A stretch of 64,000 nucleotides of DNA from positions 706,107 to 770,106 of the forward strand of contig CASDYC010000001.1 in assembly GCA_949285665.1 (NCBI GenBank), read 5' to 3'. Both the position numbers and the translations under genes were made by a program. This document shows, piece after piece, positions 9,189 through 18,556 of the stretch. Under the pieces are notes generated by a model. The model saw only the letters and a list, made by a program, of their open reading frames with translations, did not search any database and had not been told where the DNA came from. The number at the start of each line of letters is the position of its first letter. Within the stretch, counting starts at the first letter, position 1. The DNA comes from an uncultured bacterium (GTDB lineage: Bacteria; Bacillota_I; Bacilli_A; RFN20; CAG-826).

Positions 9189-10799
9189 ATGAAAAAAATC
9201 TTCAAATATATGTTAGGTTTTTTTGGATTAGTACTTGGAATTGGTGCTTTATCTAGCTGTACTGCCAATTTTTGTAGTGCAATGGATACATCAAGAATCC
9301 TTTATGTTCTTGATAAAGGTGTAACAATTTATGCTGATGAACCAACAATTACATATAATTCAAAAGAATTACAAGGCAGTAAAGTTGATTTAAGTCAATT
9401 TGGAATTAATGCAGAAAATGACATTTATGCATTCTATACTTTTGATTATTCTTTGGTTTTAAGAGATCAAATTATTCCAAACGCTGAAACAAATAATTTT
9501 TTTGTTCCCTCAATGGAATTTTTTAAAGCTTTTGATCAAAAAGTATTAGAAAAAGCAATTGAAGTATCTAAATTTGATGTTTCAAAAATTAAATCTGCTG
9601 GAGATCCATCTCTTGAAAAAGTAGATGGTGAAATTGATACCATCAATGAATTTTTAAAATCTTATGGATTTGTAAAGTTTTTAGATACCGAAGATGTAAA
9701 TGATGCTTCCAAAGATAACAGTCATACTTTAATGGTAAATTTTGATTCAATCATTAATGAAATGAGAAAAGAAGTCAGTGAATCAACTACTTCTTTAAAT
9801 TATGTTGTCCCAGGAAGTGATTTTTTAAATCTGTATAAAAATTATTTAAATCAATCCGCTACTACTTATCGATCTTGTATTTCTACAATTGAATCAAACG
9901 AAAATAGATTGTTTGGTATGTATCAAAATTCACAAGGTCAATATGAACAAGTTCAAATAACTCAAAAAGATTGGGGCTATGCTTGGGGTAAAGGATTTTT
10001 AGAAGGGTTATTAATTTATCCAATTGCTGCATTAATTGACTCAATTACAATGGGATTTGTCGGAGGAGACACTTCTTTATTAATTACTGGAAGTGGCTGG
10101 GCTCAAGTTGGTGCTATTTTATTAGTTACAATTATTATTAGAGCTTTATTGATGTTGGTTACTCTTCCATCGACTTTATCTCAGACAAAAATGCAACTAA
10201 TTCAACCAGAATTATTAAAAATTCAACAAAAATATCCAAATTCAAATACAAATCAATATGAAAAACAAAGAATGAGCCAAGAAACGATGGCGCTTTATAA
10301 AAAGCACAAAATCCATCCATTTACGCAAATCCTTGTTTTAATTGTTCAATTCCCAGTATTTATATGTGTTTGGGGTGCGCTAAGTGCATCTTCTCCACTT
10401 TCAACTGGAAACTTCTACAATATGAATTTAAGTATGTCGATTTGGACTGTGTTAAATAATGTTAGTGGATTACCAGGTAATGCAAATGGTTGGTGGACAG
10501 CGTTTGCCTTAATCATTATTATGAGTATTTGCCAATTTATGGCAACTTTAGTTCCAACAATTATTCAAAAAATTCAACGTAAGAAAATATCTAAACTTGG
10601 GAAAAATCCTGCTGAAGCAAAGCAAAATAAAACTATGAAAATTGTACAATGGGTTATGCTTGCAGTTATTATTGTAATGGGATTTACACTTCCAAGTGGT
10701 ATGGGAATTTATTGGATTGGCGGCGCATTATTCTCCGTTATCCAAAGCTTATTAGTATTCTTTATTGGAAATAGAAAAAAGAAAAAGAAGGTGAAATAA
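9189..10799 (+). CDS. yidC: Membrane protein insertase YidC/SpoIIIJ/OxaA1
   Basis: Inserts and folds membrane proteins, alone or with Sec. The N-terminus is a lipoprotein signal with lipobox LSSC (Cys about 24). An extracytoplasmic region of roughly 230 residues follows, longer than in typical Gram-positive YidC. The conserved core has membrane segments around residues 270-290, 315-330, 385-405, 440-465 and 490-520. The tail is strongly basic (RKKKKKVK), as expected for ribosome contact. An AGGAG site precedes ATG. jag starts 1 nt after the stop. Confidence 0.95.
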   Translation: MKKIFKYMLGFFGLVLGIGALSSCTANFCSAMDTSRILYVLDKGVTIYADEPTITYNSKELQGSKVDLSQFGINAENDIYAFYTFDYSLVLRDQIIPNAETNNFFVPSMEFFKAFDQKVLEKAIEVSKFDVSKIKSAGDPSLEKVDGEIDTINEFLKSYGFVKFLDTEDVNDASKDNSHTLMVNFDSIINEMRKEVSESTTSLNYVVPGSDFLNLYKNYLNQSATTYRSCISTIESNENRLFGMYQNSQGQYEQVQITQKDWGYAWGKGFLEGLLIYPIAALIDSITMGFVGGDTSLLITGSGWAQVGAILLVTIIIRALLMLVTLPSTLSQTKMQLIQPELLKIQQKYPNSNTNQYEKQRMSQETMALYKKHKIHPFTQILVLIVQFPVFICVWGALSASSPLSTGNFYNMNLSMSIWTVLNNVSGLPGNANGWWTAFALIIIMSICQFMATLVPTIIQKIQRKKISKLGKNPAEAKQNKTMKIVQWVMLAVIIVMGFTLPSGMGIYWIGGALFSVIQSLLVFFIGNRKKKKKVK

Positions 10800-10800
10800 A

Positions 10801-11400
10801 ATGAAAGATTATACTGCAAAAACATTACAAGAAGCAATTGAACTTGCATGTCTAGATCAAAAAGTTGAAGAAAAAGACTTAATTTATGAAGTTAAAGAAG
10901 AAAAGAAGGGTTTATTTAAAAAAACTGCTACTATTTCTGTCTACGAATTAGCTGATGCAATTTCTTTTGGTGAAAATTATATTAAAAAAATATTAGAATC
11001 TATTAATATTGAAGGTAGCGTTAAAACTCAATATAAAGATGAATTAATTAAATTTATCTTAAATACAAATCATAATTCAATATTAATTGGAAAAAACGGG
11101 AATGGATTAAAAGCTTTAACTGATTTAACCAGGCTTGCAATTTCTGTTAAATTCAAAAGAAGATATAAGATGATTATTGATATTAATGAATACAAAAATA
11201 ATAAATATAAGAGAATTATATCTTTAGCAAAAAGAACCGCAAGAGAAGTCTTAACTAGTAAAAATTCTGTTAAATTAGATCCAATGACTTCTGATGAAAG
11301 AAGAGTAATTCATAAAGCTTTAGCAAAATTTGCTCATATTGAAACACAATCAGAAGGCGAAGGAAACTTAAGAGCAATTGTTATTAAATACGTTGATTAA
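10801..11400 (+). CDS. jag: RNA-binding protein Jag/KhpB (Jag-N, KH, R3H)
   Basis: SpoIIIJ-associated RNA-binding protein, 199 residues. The Jag-N domain starts YTAKTLQEAIELAC. The KH domain lies around 75-140 with NHNSILIGKNGNGLKALTDL. The R3H domain is at the C-terminus (TSDERRVIHKALAKF). An AAGGTG ribosome site is inside the end of yidC, 1 nt away, so the pair is co-expressed. In other Bacillota it acts with KhpA on mRNA and cell-envelope growth; here only the domain content is seen. Confidence 0.93.
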   Translation: MKDYTAKTLQEAIELACLDQKVEEKDLIYEVKEEKKGLFKKTATISVYELADAISFGENYIKKILESINIEGSVKTQYKDELIKFILNTNHNSILIGKNGNGLKALTDLTRLAISVKFKRRYKMIIDINEYKNNKYKRIISLAKRTAREVLTSKNSVKLDPMTSDERRVIHKALAKFAHIETQSEGEGNLRAIVIKYVD

Positions 11401-11405
11401 TTTAT

Positions 11406-11433
11406 AAAAGTCCTCTTGTAGGACTTTTAATTT
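11406..11433 (+). terminator. Terminator after jag
   Basis: AAAAGTCC (11406-11413) pairs with GGACTTTT (11421-11428) with a 7-nt loop. The following T-tract is short (TTTTAATTT), so efficiency is uncertain. Confidence 0.7.
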
Positions 11434-11435
11434 AT

Positions 11436-11441
11436 TATAAT
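11436..11441 (+). promoter_or_regulatory. -10 box of mnmE, 10 nt before ATG
   Basis: TATAAT lies just 10 nt upstream of the mnmE ATG at 11452, right after the jag terminator. No ribosome-binding site is present. Initiation 6-8 nt downstream of the box would give a leader of only a few nucleotides. Confidence 0.55.
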
Positions 11442-11451
11442 TAATATATAT

Positions 11452-12777
11452 ATGAATCAAGAACCAATAGTTGCACTTGCAACCGCACCACTTAAATCTG
11501 CCCTAGCTATTGTTAGATGTTCTGGCGATGGTATTTTTGATATTGTAAATAAATGCTTTTCTAAAAAAATAAAATTAATTAATGAAAAAAATAAAATATT
11601 TTATGGTTATATTGAAAATAATAAAGAAATAATTGATCAAGTAATTTTATTAGCATATAAATCACCTTACTCATTTACCGGAGAAGATAGTGTTGAAATA
11701 ATTTGTCACGGATCTATTTTAATTGCTAATGAAATTATTGAAGCTTTAATTAAAAATGGTTGTAGATATGCCGTTAATGGAGAATTTTCTAATCGCGCAT
11801 TTTTAAATAACAAAATTAATTTAATTGAAGCAGAGGCAATTAATGATGTTATAAATTCTGTTTCAAAAGAAAGCAAAAACTTATCAATGCTATCTTTAAT
11901 TGGAAAAAGCAATGATTTAGTTATTAATATTAAAAATAAAATTGCTGATATTATGTCATTAATTGAAGTAAATATTGATTATCCAGAATATAACGATATA
12001 GAAAACGTAACCAAAGAAAAAATTGAAAAAGATATTAGTGATATATGTGAAAATTTAAAACAAACAATATCAAATGGAGAAAAAGGAAAAATAATTAAAG
12101 ATGGATTAAAAGTCGCAATTGTTGGAAAACCAAACGCTGGAAAATCCAGCCTTTTAAACGCATTTTTAAAACAAAATAAGGCAATTGTAACAAGTGTTGC
12201 CGGAACTACTAGAGATGTTGTTGAAGGTGAAATTATTTTAAATGGTATTTATTTAAAATTACTTGATACTGCCGGTATTAGAGAAAGCGAAAATTTAATT
12301 GAAAAAGAAGGAATTAAGAAAAGTAAACAAGCAATTAATGAAGCTGATTTAATAATTTATGTGGTTGATGTAACTGATAAAGATGAGGATTTAGATATTT
12401 TAGAAAGCATTAAAGATAAAATTGTTGTTAAAGTTTATAATAAATCAGATTTAGTTAGAAAAGATGATGATAAATTATATATCAGTGCTTTAACAAATGA
12501 TATTGATCCTTTAAAAGATGAGATAATTAAAAAATTAAATTTATCAAAAGAAAATTATCAAAATCCATCAATCAATAACGCAAGAGAATTGGGTTTATTA
12601 AAAAAATGTTATGAATATTTAAATCTTGTTTTAGACGAAAATAAAAATGATTTAAGTTTAGATTTGATAAGTATTGATTTAAAAAATGCTTATAATTGCA
12701 TTCTTGAAATTCTTGGAGAAGAAACAGATTTAGATTTTACAAAAGAAATATTTAAGAGATTTTGTGTAGGTAAATAA
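11452..12777 (+). CDS. mnmE: tRNA modification GTPase MnmE
   Basis: With MnmG it makes 5-carboxymethylaminomethyl-type modifications at tRNA wobble uridine. It has 441 residues, the family length. The N-terminal folate-binding domain is followed by the G domain: G1 GKPNAGKSS (225-233), G3 DTAGIRE and G4 NKSD. It ends in the conserved FCVGK (catalytic Cys of the FCxGK motif). mnmG and rsmG, the usual neighbours, are not adjacent. The stop is followed after 2 nt by the tatD-type gene. Confidence 0.97.
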   Translation: MNQEPIVALATAPLKSALAIVRCSGDGIFDIVNKCFSKKIKLINEKNKIFYGYIENNKEIIDQVILLAYKSPYSFTGEDSVEIICHGSILIANEIIEALIKNGCRYAVNGEFSNRAFLNNKINLIEAEAINDVINSVSKESKNLSMLSLIGKSNDLVINIKNKIADIMSLIEVNIDYPEYNDIENVTKEKIEKDISDICENLKQTISNGEKGKIIKDGLKVAIVGKPNAGKSSLLNAFLKQNKAIVTSVAGTTRDVVEGEIILNGIYLKLLDTAGIRESENLIEKEGIKKSKQAINEADLIIYVVDVTDKDEDLDILESIKDKIVVKVYNKSDLVRKDDDKLYISALTNDIDPLKDEIIKKLNLSKENYQNPSINNARELGLLKKCYEYLNLVLDENKNDLSLDLISIDLKNAYNCILEILGEETDLDFTKEIFKRFCVGK

Positions 12778-12779
12778 TT

Positions 12780-13556
12780 ATGTTTGATGTTCATGTGCAC
12801 TTTAATAGTAATGAAATTTATGATGAATTAGAAACAAATATTAAAGAAATTAAAGAAACTTTTAATGATAACTATAAGGCAATTGTTGTTGGTTATGATG
12901 ATAAATCAAACCAAAGAGTAATTGAATTAATTAATAAGTTTGAATTTATGTATGGAGCAATTGGAATTCATCCATCTGATTGCAAAAATTATGAATTTAG
13001 TATTTTAGAAAAAATTAAAAACGAAGTATTAACAAATAAAAAAATTGTGGCAATTGGGGAAATTGGTTTAGATTTTTATTGGGATAAAAACAAAAATGTT
13101 CAAGAATTGCAAAGAATTTGGTTTGAAAAACAAATTGAATTAGCAAAAGAATTAAACCTTCCAATTGAAATTCACACAAGAGACGCAACTCAAGAAACAT
13201 TTGATATTATTAAAGAATCTAAATTTAAAAATAATATAATTCTCCATTGCTATAATGCTTCTATTGAAATTACAAAAGAATATTTAAAAATGGACAATGT
13301 GTATTTTTCTTTTGGTGGGGTTTTAACTTTTAAAAATTCAATAAATGTTAAAAATGCATTTTTGATGATACCAAATAATAGAATTTTAATTGAAACTGAT
13401 GCTCCTTATTTATCACCGGTTCCTTATAGAGGACAATTAAATAGACCAATTTATATAAAAGAAACATTAAAATATATGGCAGAACTTAAAAAAACGCCTG
13501 TAGAAGAATTAGAAGAAATTTTAGATTCTAATGCTAAAGCCGTTTTTAAAATTTAA
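12780..13556 (+). CDS. tatD: TatD-family metal-dependent DNase/hydrolase
   Basis: 258-residue TIM-barrel hydrolase. Metal ligands are visible: HVHF at the N-terminus, GEIGLDFYWD, IEIHTRDA, ILHCYN and ETDAPYLSP. Family members are Mg-dependent DNases and D-tyrosyl-tRNA deacylase-like enzymes. It sits between mnmE and rnmV with 2-nt and 0-nt gaps, matching the yabD-rnmV-ksgA cluster of Bacillota. No ribosome site is obvious, so it is probably coupled to mnmE. Confidence 0.93.
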   Translation: MFDVHVHFNSNEIYDELETNIKEIKETFNDNYKAIVVGYDDKSNQRVIELINKFEFMYGAIGIHPSDCKNYEFSILEKIKNEVLTNKKIVAIGEIGLDFYWDKNKNVQELQRIWFEKQIELAKELNLPIEIHTRDATQETFDIIKESKFKNNIILHCYNASIEITKEYLKMDNVYFSFGGVLTFKNSINVKNAFLMIPNNRILIETDAPYLSPVPYRGQLNRPIYIKETLKYMAELKKTPVEELEEILDSNAKAVFKI

Positions 13557-14102
13557 ATGGAAAACAAAATTAAAATTGATGGTTATATTGTTGTAGAAGG
13601 AAAATCAGATATAGATTTTTTATCTTCATTTATTGAATCTAATTTTATTATGACAAATGGTTCTGAAATTAGTCAACAAACATTAGATTTAATTAAAAAT
13701 TTAAAAAATAAAGGTAATAAAATAATAATTTTAACTGATCCAGACACTCCTGGGAAAATGATAAGAAATAAAATAAATAATTATATTGAAGGTTGTTATA
13801 ATTGTTTTCTAAATAAAGAAAATTGTATTAAAAAGAATAAAGTTGGTGTTGCTGAAGCCGATAGAAACGAGGTTATTTTGAAATTAAAAGATTTAAAATT
13901 ACTAGATAATTATTTTAAATATGATGAAAATATTAAATTAAAAGATTTATTAAACTTAAATATAACCAATCAAAAAACTAGAAATTATTTATCAAATTAT
14001 TTTAATTTTGATTATTGTAATAATAAATTGTTTATTAAAAGAATTAATCAATTACATTTAAGTTTAAATGATTTAAAAAAGGCTATGGAAGAGATGAAAT
14101 AA
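13557..14102 (+). CDS. rnmV: Ribonuclease M5 (TOPRIM)
   Basis: Matures the ends of 5S rRNA precursor. It has 181 residues. The TOPRIM glutamate motif is YIVVEGKSDIDF, the DxD motif is LTDPDTPG, and GVAEAD is the family motif. ATG directly abuts the tatD stop codon (TAAATG). Oddity: where other M5 proteins have a Gly-Cys-His stretch, this has a cysteine cluster, GCYNCFLNKENC (about 81-92), which could bind metal. C-terminal half is Asn/Lys-rich. Confidence 0.93.
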   Translation: MENKIKIDGYIVVEGKSDIDFLSSFIESNFIMTNGSEISQQTLDLIKNLKNKGNKIIILTDPDTPGKMIRNKINNYIEGCYNCFLNKENCIKKNKVGVAEADRNEVILKLKDLKLLDNYFKYDENIKLKDLLNLNITNQKTRNYLSNYFNFDYCNNKLFIKRINQLHLSLNDLKKAMEEMK

Positions 14103-14103
14103 T

Positions 14104-14868
14104 ATGAATGAAGAAAATATTTATAAGAAAAAATATGGACAAAACTTCTTAATTAACGAAGATTTATGCAAAAATATAGTAAATTCATTAAAAGTTAAAG
14201 ATGAAAATTCTTTAATTTTAGAAATTGGTCCTGGCGATGGAGCAATTTCTAAATATTTATATGATAAATATAAAAATAATTTTTATTGTGTGGAAATTGA
14301 TGAATTTTATGTTCAAAAATTAAAAAATAAATATGAAAATATTCAAGTTTTGCAAGGAAATTTCTTAAAATTAGATATTTCAAAATATAAATATATTATT
14401 GGGAATATTCCATATTATATAACAAGCGATATTTTATTAAAATTAGCATCAGATTATAAAAATTTAAATCAAATAGTTTTAATGATTCAAGAAGATGCAT
14501 ATAAAAGAATAATTGTAGCTTTAAAAAAAGAAGAAAAAACTCCAATTAGTATAGTTTTAAAAACATTTTTCACTTCATCCTTATTATATAAGGTTTCAAA
14601 AAATAATTTTTATCCTGTTCCAAATGTCTCAAGTGTTGTTTTTGAATTAATTCCAAATAAAATAAATATTGATTGTAAAGATTATTACAGCTTCTTATTA
14701 AAATGTTTTTCTAGTAAACGAAAAACTTTAATAAACAATTTAATTAAATTTTATAAAAAAGAAAAAATTGAAGAATTGCTAGAAAAATTTAATATTTCTA
14801 AATTAGTTAGACCTGAAGATTTATTAAATAATGAGTTATTAAATATTTATTTAGAATTAAAAAAATGA
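14104..14868 (+). CDS. rsmA: 16S rRNA (A1518/A1519) dimethyltransferase KsgA/RsmA
   Basis: Dimethylates two adjacent adenines near the 3' end of 16S rRNA. It has 254 residues. It opens with YGQNFLINEDL, then the SAM-binding GPGDG (42-46) and the catalytic NIPYYIT (101-107). The start is 1 nt after the rnmV stop, and a GAAGAGATG-like weak site lies in the end of rnmV. The genomic pairing rnmV-rsmA-ispE is conserved in Bacillota. Confidence 0.96.
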   Translation: MNEENIYKKKYGQNFLINEDLCKNIVNSLKVKDENSLILEIGPGDGAISKYLYDKYKNNFYCVEIDEFYVQKLKNKYENIQVLQGNFLKLDISKYKYIIGNIPYYITSDILLKLASDYKNLNQIVLMIQEDAYKRIIVALKKEEKTPISIVLKTFFTSSLLYKVSKNNFYPVPNVSSVVFELIPNKINIDCKDYYSFLLKCFSSKRKTLINNLIKFYKKEKIEELLEKFNISKLVRPEDLLNNELLNIYLELKK

Positions 14869-14883
14869 TATATTAAAAAGGTT

Positions 14884-15735
14884 ATGATAGTACAAGCAAA
14901 TGCAAAAATAAATTTAACTTTAAATGTAATAAAAAAACAAGATAATGGATATCATAAAATTAAATCTTTAATGATACCTTTAAATTTACATGATACAATT
15001 GAGATTAAATTATTAAAAGATGATACAGAATCTTATGTAACTTATGATTCTTTTGATTTAAATGGTGATAAATTTAATTCTGTAACTACTGCTATTAAAT
15101 TATTTAAAGAAAAATATAATATTAAAGAAAATTTTAATGTCACAATTTATAAAAGAATATTTGTTTCAGCTGGTTTAGGTGGCGGATCTAGTGATGCTGC
15201 TAATGTTTTATTAGGCATTATAAAATTATTAAAATTAGATATTAAAAAAGAAGATTTAATCGATATTTGTCTAAAAGTCGGCTCTGATGTTTCCTTCTTT
15301 TTATATGATAAGATGTGTTTAGTTGAAGGAATTGGAGAAAAAGTTATTCCTATTGATAATTATTCAAAATATTATGTTTTATTAATCAAACCTAAGGCTG
15401 GATTAAGTACAGAAAAAGTTTATGCAAAATATGATGAAATGAATTTAAAAGACAAAAACATTAATTATGACAAAATATTAAATGATTATAATAGCGGCGA
15501 TTTTGAAGCATTAAGAAATGAAATTTATAATGGGCTTGAAATTCCTGCAATTGAATTGTGCCCTGATATTGAAAAAATTAAAAATAGATTAATTAATGAA
15601 GAAAAAGTTGATTTGGTTGCGATGAGCGGATCTGGAAGTTGTTTATTTGTTTTAGGGAAAAATAAGCGATTCTTATATAAATTATTAAAAAAATATTATC
15701 AAAATTATCAAATCGAGTTAACAAAAGTAATTTAA
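14884..15735 (+). CDS. ispE: 4-diphosphocytidyl-2-C-methyl-D-erythritol kinase
   Basis: GHMP kinase of the MEP isoprenoid pathway, 283 residues. The N-terminus ANAKINLTLNV and the ATP-binding AGLGGGSSDA (96-105) are diagnostic, and MSGSGSCLF is the third GHMP motif. Its presence implies the organism makes isopentenyl diphosphate by the MEP rather than the mevalonate route, though the other enzymes are not in the window. It is last in the mnmE-tatD-rnmV-rsmA-ispE run and is followed by a strong hairpin. Confidence 0.95.
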   Translation: MIVQANAKINLTLNVIKKQDNGYHKIKSLMIPLNLHDTIEIKLLKDDTESYVTYDSFDLNGDKFNSVTTAIKLFKEKYNIKENFNVTIYKRIFVSAGLGGGSSDAANVLLGIIKLLKLDIKKEDLIDICLKVGSDVSFFLYDKMCLVEGIGEKVIPIDNYSKYYVLLIKPKAGLSTEKVYAKYDEMNLKDKNINYDKILNDYNSGDFEALRNEIYNGLEIPAIELCPDIEKIKNRLINEEKVDLVAMSGSGSCLFVLGKNKRFLYKLLKKYYQNYQIELTKVI

Positions 15736-15747
15736 AAAACACTAATA

Positions 15748-15785
15748 AAAAAAGATGAATCATGTTAGATTCATCTTTTATTTTT
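15748..15785. terminator. Bidirectional terminator between ispE and ppdK
   Basis: AAAAGATGAATC (15750-15761) and GATTCATCTTTT (15768-15779) form a perfect 12-bp stem with a 6-nt loop. A/T tracts flank both sides, so it can stop ispE from the left and ppdK from the right. Confidence 0.9.
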
Positions 15786-15800
15786 ATGAATAGCTTTTAT

Positions 15801-18446
15801 TTATTTACTATGTTTTCTTTTTTGAGTAATTGCAGCTTGAGCAGCAGCTAATCTTGCAACTGGAACTCTGAATGGAGAACAAGAAACATAGTCTAAACCA
15901 GCTTCTTGGAAGAATTGAATGGAAAGTGGATCACCACCGTGTTCACCACAAACACCACAATGTAATTTTGGATTTGCAGCTTTTCCATCAGTTACAGCCA
16001 TTTTAATTAATTTTCCGACACCTTTTGTATCAACGTGTTGGAATGGATCTTGTTCTAAAATTTTCTTTGAGTAGTAATCTGGTAAGAATTTACCAGCATC
16101 ATCTCTTGAGAATCCAAATGTCATTTGAGTTAAATCGTTTGTACCAAATGAGAAGAATTCAGCTTCAGTAGCGATTTCGCCTGCTAATAATGCAGCACGA
16201 GGAATTTCAATCATTGTACCAACGTGATAATCAAGTTTTTCACCGGCTTCTTTAATTAATTTATCAGCTGTTTCACAAATTAATCCTTTAACATATCTAA
16301 ATTCTTTAACATCTAATGTTAATGGAATCATGATTTCAGGATGTAATTCTTTACCTAAATCTTTTTGAGCTTTAAGAGCTGCAGTAATAATTGCGGTTGC
16401 TTGCATTCTAGCAATTTCTGGATAAGAAACGTCTAATCTACAACCTCTGTGACCCATCATTGGATTGAATTCGTGTAAATGTTCGATTCTACCTTTAATA
16501 TCAGCAACAGATTTATTTAATGCTTTTGCTAATTCTTCAATCTTTTCTTCTTCTTGTGGTAAGAATTCGTGTAGTGGTGGATCTAATAATCTAACATTAA
16601 CATTCATACCATTCATTTCCATATATAAGTGATAGAAATCATCTCTTTGATATGGAAGTAATTCATTTAAAGCAGCTTCTCTTTGTTCGACTGTATCAGA
16701 TAAAATCATTTTTCTCATATGGAAGATTCTATCTTTATCAAAGAACATATGTTCAGTTCTACAAAGACCAATGCCTTCAGCACCAAATGCAGCAGCTTGT
16801 TTTGCATCACGTGGAACATCAGCGTTTGCTCTAACTTTAAGTGTTCTATATTTATCTGCAGCTTTCATCATTCTTGCAAAGTAACCAGATGAAATATCTG
16901 CATCAACTTTCTTAATATCACCAGCATATACATTACCAGTATTTCCATCAATTGATAATGTATCTTTTGGACCATATACTTTTCCATCGATTGTAACAGT
17001 TTCTTTTTCTTCGTCAACAAGAATTGAGCTACAACCAGAAACACAGCATTTTCCCATACCTCTTGCAACAACAGCAGCGTGGCTTGTCATACCACCTCTC
17101 ATTGTTAAGATACCTTCTGAAGCGACCATACCTTCGATATCTTCTGGAGATGTTTCGGCTCTAACTAATAAAACTTTTTCTCCTTTAGAATGTCTTTCTT
17201 CAGCTTCTTTTGCTGTAAATGCAATGTGGCCAGTAGCAGCACCTGGAGATGCAGGTAAACCTTTTGCAACTGGAGCAGTTGCTTTTAATGCAGCTGGATC
17301 AAATGTAGGGTGTAATAAACTATCAAGTGCTCCAGGTTCAACTCTCATAACTGCTTCTTCTTCATCGATAATTCCTTCATCGCATAAATCCCAAGCAATT
17401 TTTAAAGCTGCAGCAGCAGTTCTTTTACCATTTCTTGTTTGTAAGAAGTATAATTTTCCATCTTCAACTGTAAATTCCATATCTTGCATATCTTTATAAT
17501 GGTTTTCCATTAATTTGATGGTTTTTACAAATTGTTGATAGACTTCTGGCATTCTTTCATTTAACTCTTCAATGTGAAGTGGAGTTCTAATACCGGCAAC
17601 AACGTCTTCGCCTTGAGCATTTGGTAAATATTCAGCAAAGATTTTATTTTCACCAGTAGCAGGAGATCTTGAGAATGCAACACCTGTACCACTTGTTTCA
17701 CCTTTGTTACCAAAAGCCATTGATTGAACGTTGACTGCTGTACCCCATTCATATGGAATAGAATTCATTTGTCTATAAGTATTTGCTCTTGGGTTATCCC
17801 ATGATCTAAAGACTGCAGTAACAGCTTCAATTAATTGAACTTTTGGATCTGTTGGGAAGTCTTCATTAAATACTTTTTTATAATATGCTTTGTATTGTTT
17901 GACTAATTCTTTTAATTCGTCTGCAGTTACTTCTGTATCTAATTTGTAACCTTTACTTTCTTTTAATTGATCTAACATTTGATCCATTGCAGTTCTTGGA
18001 TGTCCTTTTGCAATGTTTGTAAACATTAAGATAAATCTACGATATGAGTCAAATGCAAATCTTTCATTATTTGTTTCTCTTGCTAATGCTGCAACAGTTT
18101 CATCATTTAAACCTAAATTTAAAATTGTATCCATCATACCTGGCATAGAAACTCTAGCACCAGATCTAACTGAAACTAATAATGGATTATGAGTTCCTCC
18201 GAAAACTTTTCCTGTTTTCTTTTCAAGAACACTCATTGCATCATAAATTTCTTTAATAATTTTGTCGTTTAATTTTTTACCATCTTGATAATATAAATTA
18301 CATGCTTCAGTTGTAATTGTAAAACCTTCTGGAATTGGGACACCAATATGTGTCATTTCTGCTAAACCAGCACCTTTTCCACCAAGAAGTTCTTTACCTA
18401 AACCATAAGCTTCATCAAATTGGTAAACATACTTTTTATTTGCCAT
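15801..18446 (-). CDS. ppdK: Pyruvate, phosphate dikinase
   Basis: Interconverts pyruvate + ATP + Pi and PEP + AMP + PPi; in anaerobes it often acts in PPi-linked glycolysis. It has 881 residues, the full family length. The order is an N-terminal ATP-grasp domain (GGKGAGLAEMTHIG), the swivelling phosphohistidine domain with catalytic His456 in GGMTSHAAVVARGMGK, and the C-terminal PEP/pyruvate TIM barrel with HCGVCGEHGGDP. A consensus-quality AGGAGG precedes ATG. Codon use is richer in GCA/GGA/CCA than its neighbours, suggesting high expression. It is transcribed divergently from the sugar kinase. Confidence 0.98.
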   Translation of the reverse strand: MANKKYVYQFDEAYGLGKELLGGKGAGLAEMTHIGVPIPEGFTITTEACNLYYQDGKKLNDKIIKEIYDAMSVLEKKTGKVFGGTHNPLLVSVRSGARVSMPGMMDTILNLGLNDETVAALARETNNERFAFDSYRRFILMFTNIAKGHPRTAMDQMLDQLKESKGYKLDTEVTADELKELVKQYKAYYKKVFNEDFPTDPKVQLIEAVTAVFRSWDNPRANTYRQMNSIPYEWGTAVNVQSMAFGNKGETSGTGVAFSRSPATGENKIFAEYLPNAQGEDVVAGIRTPLHIEELNERMPEVYQQFVKTIKLMENHYKDMQDMEFTVEDGKLYFLQTRNGKRTAAAALKIAWDLCDEGIIDEEEAVMRVEPGALDSLLHPTFDPAALKATAPVAKGLPASPGAATGHIAFTAKEAEERHSKGEKVLLVRAETSPEDIEGMVASEGILTMRGGMTSHAAVVARGMGKCCVSGCSSILVDEEKETVTIDGKVYGPKDTLSIDGNTGNVYAGDIKKVDADISSGYFARMMKAADKYRTLKVRANADVPRDAKQAAAFGAEGIGLCRTEHMFFDKDRIFHMRKMILSDTVEQREAALNELLPYQRDDFYHLYMEMNGMNVNVRLLDPPLHEFLPQEEEKIEELAKALNKSVADIKGRIEHLHEFNPMMGHRGCRLDVSYPEIARMQATAIITAALKAQKDLGKELHPEIMIPLTLDVKEFRYVKGLICETADKLIKEAGEKLDYHVGTMIEIPRAALLAGEIATEAEFFSFGTNDLTQMTFGFSRDDAGKFLPDYYSKKILEQDPFQHVDTKGVGKLIKMAVTDGKAANPKLHCGVCGEHGGDPLSIQFFQEAGLDYVSCSPFRVPVARLAAAQAAITQKRKHSK

Positions 18447-18556
18447 TTAATTTAATTTCCTCCTAGGTTAAATCTTCTTTAAACCGCTAATATTTTATCA
18501 TAATTTATAATAATTTTGTTATAGAAAAATAACTTCATATAAATTATTATATTTAT

